Source of the DNA: Acidobacteriota bacterium
Lineage (GTDB): Bacteria; Acidobacteriota; Vicinamibacteria; Vicinamibacterales; CAVVIG01
Direction of reading: 5' to 3'
Length of the DNA: 7,867 nt
Assembly: GCA_003222555.1 (NCBI GenBank)
Contig: QHWL01000095.1
Location: 1 to 7,867 of the forward strand
The first letter of the stretch is position 1. Each line of letters starts with the position of its first letter. The position numbers and the translations under genes are program-made. This document shows, piece after piece, positions 5,263 to 7,867 of this stretch. A model generated the notes under the pieces. That model saw only the letters and a list, made by a program, of their open reading frames with translations, did no database searches and was not told the DNA's origin.

Positions 5263-6078
5263 ATGCCGAATCCCAAAACCCCACAACGCAAAAGAGAAGG
5301 ATGGCAAGGCTGGGATCAATACGCGCCCTTCTACGATTGGGAAAACGCGCGGACGCTGGGGCGCCGCGACGTGCCGTTCTGGCGGCGCGTGGCTTGCGAG
5401 GCGCGCGGACGCGTCCTCGAGCTTGGCTGCGGCACGGGGCGCGTGTCGCTGCCGCTCACGCGGGCCGGCGTCACGCTCGTTGGCATCGACCGATCCTCGC
5501 GAATGCTCGCGCGCGCGAATCGCAGGAGCAAATCGCTGCGGCACCGCCGGTCGGTCGGTGCCCGCGGCCGTCTGGACCTGGTGCGCGGCGACATCCGCGC
5601 GCTGCCGTTCGGCTCGCGGAAGTTCGCCATGGTGCTCGCGCCGTACGGCGTCCTTCAGTCGCTGCTCCGCGATCGCGACCTGGGCGCCACGCTGCAATCG
5701 GTTGCGCGCGTCCTGCGGTCGGGCGGCACCTTCGGGATCGATCTGGTGCCCGACGTGCCCAACTGGCGAGAGTACAGCAATCGCGTGCAGCTGCGGGGAC
5801 CAGCCGCGGGCAGCGTGCGCCTCACGTTGATTGAATCGGTTCGCCAGGATCGGCTTCATCGATTGACGACATTCGAGCAGCGGTACATCGAGCGGCGGGG
5901 CCGCCGCACCACCGAGCACCGGTTCGACTTGACGTTTCGCACGCTGTCGGTCCGGCAAATCACCGGCCGTCTCGAACGTGCCGGCTTCGTCGTCGAGGCG
6001 GTGCTCGGTGATTACCGCGGCCGGCGCTGGGACGAGCGGGCGGAGGTCTGGATCATCCTGGCTCGAAAACAAGACTAG
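5263..6078 (+). CDS. Class I SAM-dependent methyltransferase, substrate unknown
   Basis: A 271-residue protein with the seven-strand Rossmann methyltransferase fold. Residues 17-26 (WDQYAPFYDW) match the Tyr-rich lead-in common in this superfamily. Motif I is VLELGCGTG (51-59), which binds S-adenosylmethionine. Asp76 in VGIDRS is the acidic residue that usually contacts the ribose hydroxyls. Asp110 in RGDIRALPF is the motif III position. APYGVLQSL and VLRSGGTFGIDLVPD follow as motifs IV and V. The C-terminal part (about 175-271) is rich in Arg and beta strands and may hold the substrate-binding cap; it gives no substrate clue. The ATG at 5263 lacks a Shine-Dalgarno sequence; a TTG at 5248 in the same frame would add five residues. 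GATAAC at 5242-5247 could be a -10 box giving a very short leader. It stands alone between two repeat-bearing gaps. Confidence 0.9.
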   Translation: MPNPKTPQRKREGWQGWDQYAPFYDWENARTLGRRDVPFWRRVACEARGRVLELGCGTGRVSLPLTRAGVTLVGIDRSSRMLARANRRSKSLRHRRSVGARGRLDLVRGDIRALPFGSRKFAMVLAPYGVLQSLLRDRDLGATLQSVARVLRSGGTFGIDLVPDVPNWREYSNRVQLRGPAAGSVRLTLIESVRQDRLHRLTTFEQRYIERRGRRTTEHRFDLTFRTLSVRQITGRLERAGFVVEAVLGDYRGRRWDERAEVWIILARKQD

Positions 6079-6086
6079 AATCCGGC

Positions 6087-6109
6087 GTAGCGCAGGTCTT
6101 TAGGCCTGC
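6087..6109 (+). repeat. REP-like element: GTAG plus 7-bp hairpin, second copy
   Basis: GTAG (6087-6090) and one C precede GCAGGTC (6092-6098), loop TTTA (6099-6102), GGCCTGC (6103-6109). The stem is 7 bp with one T-G wobble. Lengths of every part equal those of the element at 1070-1092, while the stem bases differ. It begins 8 nt after the methyltransferase stop and may also serve that transcript's 3' end, though no T-tract follows directly. Confidence 0.6.
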
Positions 6110-6114
6110 CCTTG

Positions 6115-6123
6115 TGGTAACAT
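6115..6123 (+). promoter_or_regulatory. Candidate extended -10 promoter of yebC-ruvC
   Basis: TG-G-TAACAT (6115-6123) resembles an extended -10 element (TGnTATAAT). It would start transcription near 6130, with a leader of about 34 nt that contains a GGAG ribosome binding site (6153-6156), 7 nt before the yebC ATG. The -35 position would fall inside the REP-like hairpin. Confidence 0.35.
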
Positions 6124-6163
6124 TTTCACTCCTTTTTACCGCGTTTTTTTCTGGAGTTTTTCC

Positions 6164-6913
6164 ATGTCCGGCCATTCCAAGTGGGCCTCCATCAAGCACA
6201 AGAAGGGCGCCCTCGACGCCAAGCGCGGGAAGATTTTCTCGAGGATCATCAAGGAACTGACCGTTGCGGCCCGCGGCGGCGGCGGCGATCCCGACATGAA
6301 CCCCCGGCTGCGCAGTGTCATCGCCGACGCGAAGGCGCAGAACATGCCCGCCGACAATATCAAGCGCGCGATTCGCCGGGGGACTGGGGAAGAGCCCGGC
6401 GTGTCGTACGAAGAGGCGCAGTACGAAGCCTACGGGCCTGGCGGCGCGGCGGTCATCATCGATGTCCTCACCGACAACAAGAACCGCACGGTGGGCGAGC
6501 TGCGCCACGCCCTGACCAAACACGGCGGCAACCTCGCCGAAACCAACGCCGTCGCCTGGATGTTCACCAAGCGCGGCTACATCGTCGTGTCCAAGAGCAA
6601 AGCGAAGGAAGAAGATCTGATGGCCGCGGTGATCGATGCCGGCGGCGACGATCTGCGCGACGACGACGACAACTGGGAAGTGCTGTCGTCGCCGGAAGCG
6701 TTCCCGCAGGTCCTCGAGGCGGTCAAGAAACTGGGGATCGAACCCGACGCCGCCGAGATCTCGATGCTGCCGCAGAACTACTTGAAGCTCGAAGGCAAAC
6801 AGGCGCAGCAGATGGTCCGGCTGATGGAGGCGCTCGACGAGCACGACGACGTGCGCCACGTCTGGTCGAACTTCGATATCGAGGAAAAGGAGATCGAGGC
6901 GTCGCTCGCGTGA
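6164..6913 (+). CDS. yebC: YebC/PmpR/TACO1-family protein
   Basis: A 249-residue protein matching the usual YebC length. The N-terminus SGHSKWASIKHKKGALDAKR and the RGKIFSRIIKEL helix are diagnostic, followed by NMPADNIKRAI (about 59-69) and EAYGPGGAAVI (about 89-99). The C-terminal half is acidic, with a run RDDDDNWEV. The family was long annotated as a transcriptional regulator; recent work on bacterial YebC and mitochondrial TACO1 points to a ribosome-associated factor that helps translate stalling sequences such as proline runs. It acts in the cytoplasm. A clear GGAG lies 7 nt before the ATG. The ruvC start overlaps its stop, and yebC next to ruvC is conserved in many bacteria, including E. 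coli, so co-transcription is expected. No key feature is missing. Confidence 0.97.
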   Translation: MSGHSKWASIKHKKGALDAKRGKIFSRIIKELTVAARGGGGDPDMNPRLRSVIADAKAQNMPADNIKRAIRRGTGEEPGVSYEEAQYEAYGPGGAAVIIDVLTDNKNRTVGELRHALTKHGGNLAETNAVAWMFTKRGYIVVSKSKAKEEDLMAAVIDAGGDDLRDDDDNWEVLSSPEAFPQVLEAVKKLGIEPDAAEISMLPQNYLKLEGKQAQQMVRLMEALDEHDDVRHVWSNFDIEEKEIEASLA

Positions 6914-7449
6914 AAATTTTCGGCATCGACCCCGGCGCCGTGCGCACCGGTTACGGCTGCGTCGAGACCGACGGATCGCGCCATCGGATTGTCGTATGCG
7001 GCGCCATCAACACTCCCGCGTTGGCGACCTTTCCTGAAAAGCTGTTGATCATTCACAGCCGGCTGGCAGCGTTGATCGACGAGTGCCGGCCAGATTGTGT
7101 CGCGATCGAGAATCTGTTCCACGCCACCAACGTCCGGAGCGCGTTGAAGCTCGGACACGCGCGCGGCGTCGCCATGCTCGCAGCCGTCGAAGCCGGGCTG
7201 CCGGTGGCCGAGTACACGCCCGCGGAAATCAAGCGCGCGGTCGTCGGCTACGGCCGGGCCGAAAAGCGTCAGGTGCAGCACATGGTGAAGTTGATCCTCG
7301 GCCTTGCCGTGTTGCCGTCGCCGCACGACGCCGCCGATGCGCTGGCGGTCGCCATCTGTCACGTGCACTCGCAGTTACCCGCCGGCATCGCGCCGGTGCC
7401 GGTCACGCGGGTCAGGGCCGCGACGAGCTGGCGGCATTTCAGACCTTAA
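6910..7449 (+). CDS. ruvC: Crossover junction endodeoxyribonuclease RuvC
   Basis: Resolves Holliday junctions by paired symmetrical nicks, working with the RuvAB branch-migration motor in recombinational repair. The 179-residue protein has the full RuvC nuclease fold. The four acidic metal ligands are Asp7 (GIDPG), Glu67 (AIENLF), Asp140 and Asp143 (PHDAADALA). Phe70 in ENLFHATN matches the aromatic residue that wedges into the junction in E. coli RuvC (Phe69). GYGRAEKRQVQHMV (113-126) is the conserved basic loop. It starts with GTG at 6910, overlapping the yebC TGA by 4 nt (GTGA), so translation is coupled. The same frame is open far upstream inside yebC, but homology begins exactly at VKIFGIDPG. 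The C-terminus after residue 154 is short and variable, as usual. ruvA follows after a 173-nt repeat-filled gap. Confidence 0.97.
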   Translation: MKIFGIDPGAVRTGYGCVETDGSRHRIVVCGAINTPALATFPEKLLIIHSRLAALIDECRPDCVAIENLFHATNVRSALKLGHARGVAMLAAVEAGLPVAEYTPAEIKRAVVGYGRAEKRQVQHMVKLILGLAVLPSPHDAADALAVAICHVHSQLPAGIAPVPVTRVRAATSWRHFRP

Positions 7450-7471
7450 GAGACTGGTGAACAAATCACGT

Positions 7472-7553
7472 TCAACGCAGAGGCCGCAGAGAAGAAATGC
7501 CCAAGGAATTCTCGGCGCGCTCTGTGAGTGCTGCGTTCAAACGTCGCATTTTT
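7472..7553 (+). repeat. Hairpin repeat element, copy 2
   Basis: The left arm AACGCAGAGGCCGCAGAG (7474-7491) can pair imperfectly with the right part ending in CTGCGTT (13 of 18 positions). The right part holds three inverse units; the left keeps two. The tail AAACGTCGCATTTTT (7539-7553) and the loop/right-arm start (AAGAA, AGGAA, CTCGGCG, GCTCTG) match the element at 3608-3699. It separates ruvC from ruvA. Confidence 0.65.
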
Positions 7554-7577
7554 GACAGGCTCTCAAGGCTGAACAGA

Positions 7578-7620
7578 ACCAAGGACCAAGTACGGACCAA
7601 GGACTAAGAACCAAGGACCG
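7578..7620 (+). repeat. Heptamer array of ACCAAGG units carrying the ruvA ribosome binding site
   Basis: Units in order: ACCAAGG, ACCAAGT, a 4-nt partial unit ACGG, ACCAAGG, ACTAAGA, ACCAAGG, then ACCG. The last unit contains AAGGA (7613-7617), 5 nt before the TTG start of ruvA, so the repeat itself appears to act as the Shine-Dalgarno sequence. Earlier units carry further AAGGA copies (7581-7585 and 7599-7603). Confidence 0.7.
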
Positions 7621-7622
7621 TC

Positions 7623-7867
7623 TTGATCGCACACCTGCGCGGGCGCATTCTCGAGAAACACCCCAACCGGATTATCGTCGAGGTCGACGGCGTCGGGTAC
7701 GACGTGTCGGTGCCGCTGTCCACCTTCTACGGTCTCGGGGAGCCCGGCGGCGAAATCGCCCTTCGCATTCACACGCACGTGCGTGAAGATGCGCTGGCGC
7801 TTTACGGGTTCGCAAGCCTGCTCGAGCAGGATTTGTTCGAGCGCTTGATCGGCGTCAGCGGCATCGG
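7623..7867 (+). CDS. ruvA: Holliday junction branch migration protein RuvA, 3' end outside the window
   Basis: RuvA binds four-way junctions as a tetramer and loads the RuvB helicase. The 81 visible residues cover the N-terminal OB-fold domain and the start of the helix-hairpin-helix region. IAHLRGRI at residues 2-9, VDGVGYDV (about 21-28), THVREDALALYGF (about 50-62) and the terminal LIGVSGIG are classic RuvA motifs. The TTG at 7623 is chosen because it encodes the residue just before IAHLRG, where most RuvAs start, and has AAGGA 5 nt upstream; no ATG is nearby. The rare start codon and repeat-derived ribosome binding site may lower expression relative to ruvC. ruvB is expected beyond the window. 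Confidence 0.96.
   Translation, partial: MIAHLRGRILEKHPNRIIVEVDGVGYDVSVPLSTFYGLGEPGGEIALRIHTHVREDALALYGFASLLEQDLFERLIGVSGI

Noticed and set aside
4133..5291. Long open frames over the nuclease and membrane-protein genes (4133-5173 plus, 4278-5291 minus)
   Set aside because: Both are low-complexity Arg/Pro/Ala translations crossing a clear gene boundary and a repeat; the membrane protein frame at 4374 has coherent hydrophobic segments and coupling to the nuclease.
6069..6078. ACAAGACTAG, which also occurs in reverse at 3710-3719 and nearly at 5155-5164
   Set aside because: Here it is the coding end of the methyltransferase, and 10-nt coincidences are expected in a window of this size.
6181..6909. 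An upstream extension of the ruvC frame through yebC
   Set aside because: The translated part is an Arg-rich shadow of yebC. RuvC homology begins precisely at the GTG at 6910.

Overview
The window is GC-rich bacterial DNA (roughly 60-65% G+C by eye) with a strong codon-position GC bias, tightly packed genes, and several kinds of small dispersed-looking repeats confined to the gaps between genes. No gene fixes the lineage. The high GC, GTG/TTG starts, very short leaders and hairpin-rich gaps would fit an environmental Acidobacteriota-like genome, but that is a weak inference.

Layout. (1) Positions 1-936, minus strand: the N-terminal 312 residues of a cobalamin-binding-type radical SAM enzyme, cut by the window edge. 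(2) Positions 937-1138: divergent gap with a GTAG-hairpin (REP-like) element and the probable promoter of the next operon. (3) Positions 1139-3535, plus strand: a macromolecule-repair operon of msrB, msrA (E. coli-type, broken by a one-base frameshift), a second msrA with an N-terminal signal/anchor, and alkB. The last three are coupled by a 4-nt overlap and a 1-nt gap. MsrA and MsrB reduce the S and R epimers of methionine sulfoxide in proteins; AlkB removes alkyl damage from nucleic acid bases by oxidation. (4) Positions 3793-5096: an exported Staphylococcus-nuclease-type nuclease, then 2 nt later a six-helix membrane protein of unknown function that looks like three copies of a ~60-residue two-helix module. 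(5) Positions 5263-6078: a class I SAM-dependent methyltransferase. (6) Positions 6164-7867: yebC, ruvC (overlapping yebC by 4 nt) and the start of ruvA (TTG start, cut by the window edge), a widely conserved arrangement for Holliday-junction processing.

The most unusual content lies between genes. Two GTAG-plus-hairpin elements share exactly the same architecture (1070-1092 and 6087-6109). Two long hairpins with ~9-nt-periodic arms and a common AT-rich tail (about 3608-3699 and 7472-7553) look like copies of one element. A third hairpin built of CACGAAG units (5111-5200) has the same design in a different sequence. A heptamer array (ACCAAGG units, 7578-7620) supplies the apparent ribosome binding site of ruvA, and a shorter relative of that array follows the CACGAAG hairpin. 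I saw no CRISPR array, tRNA, rRNA, insertion sequence or defence system.
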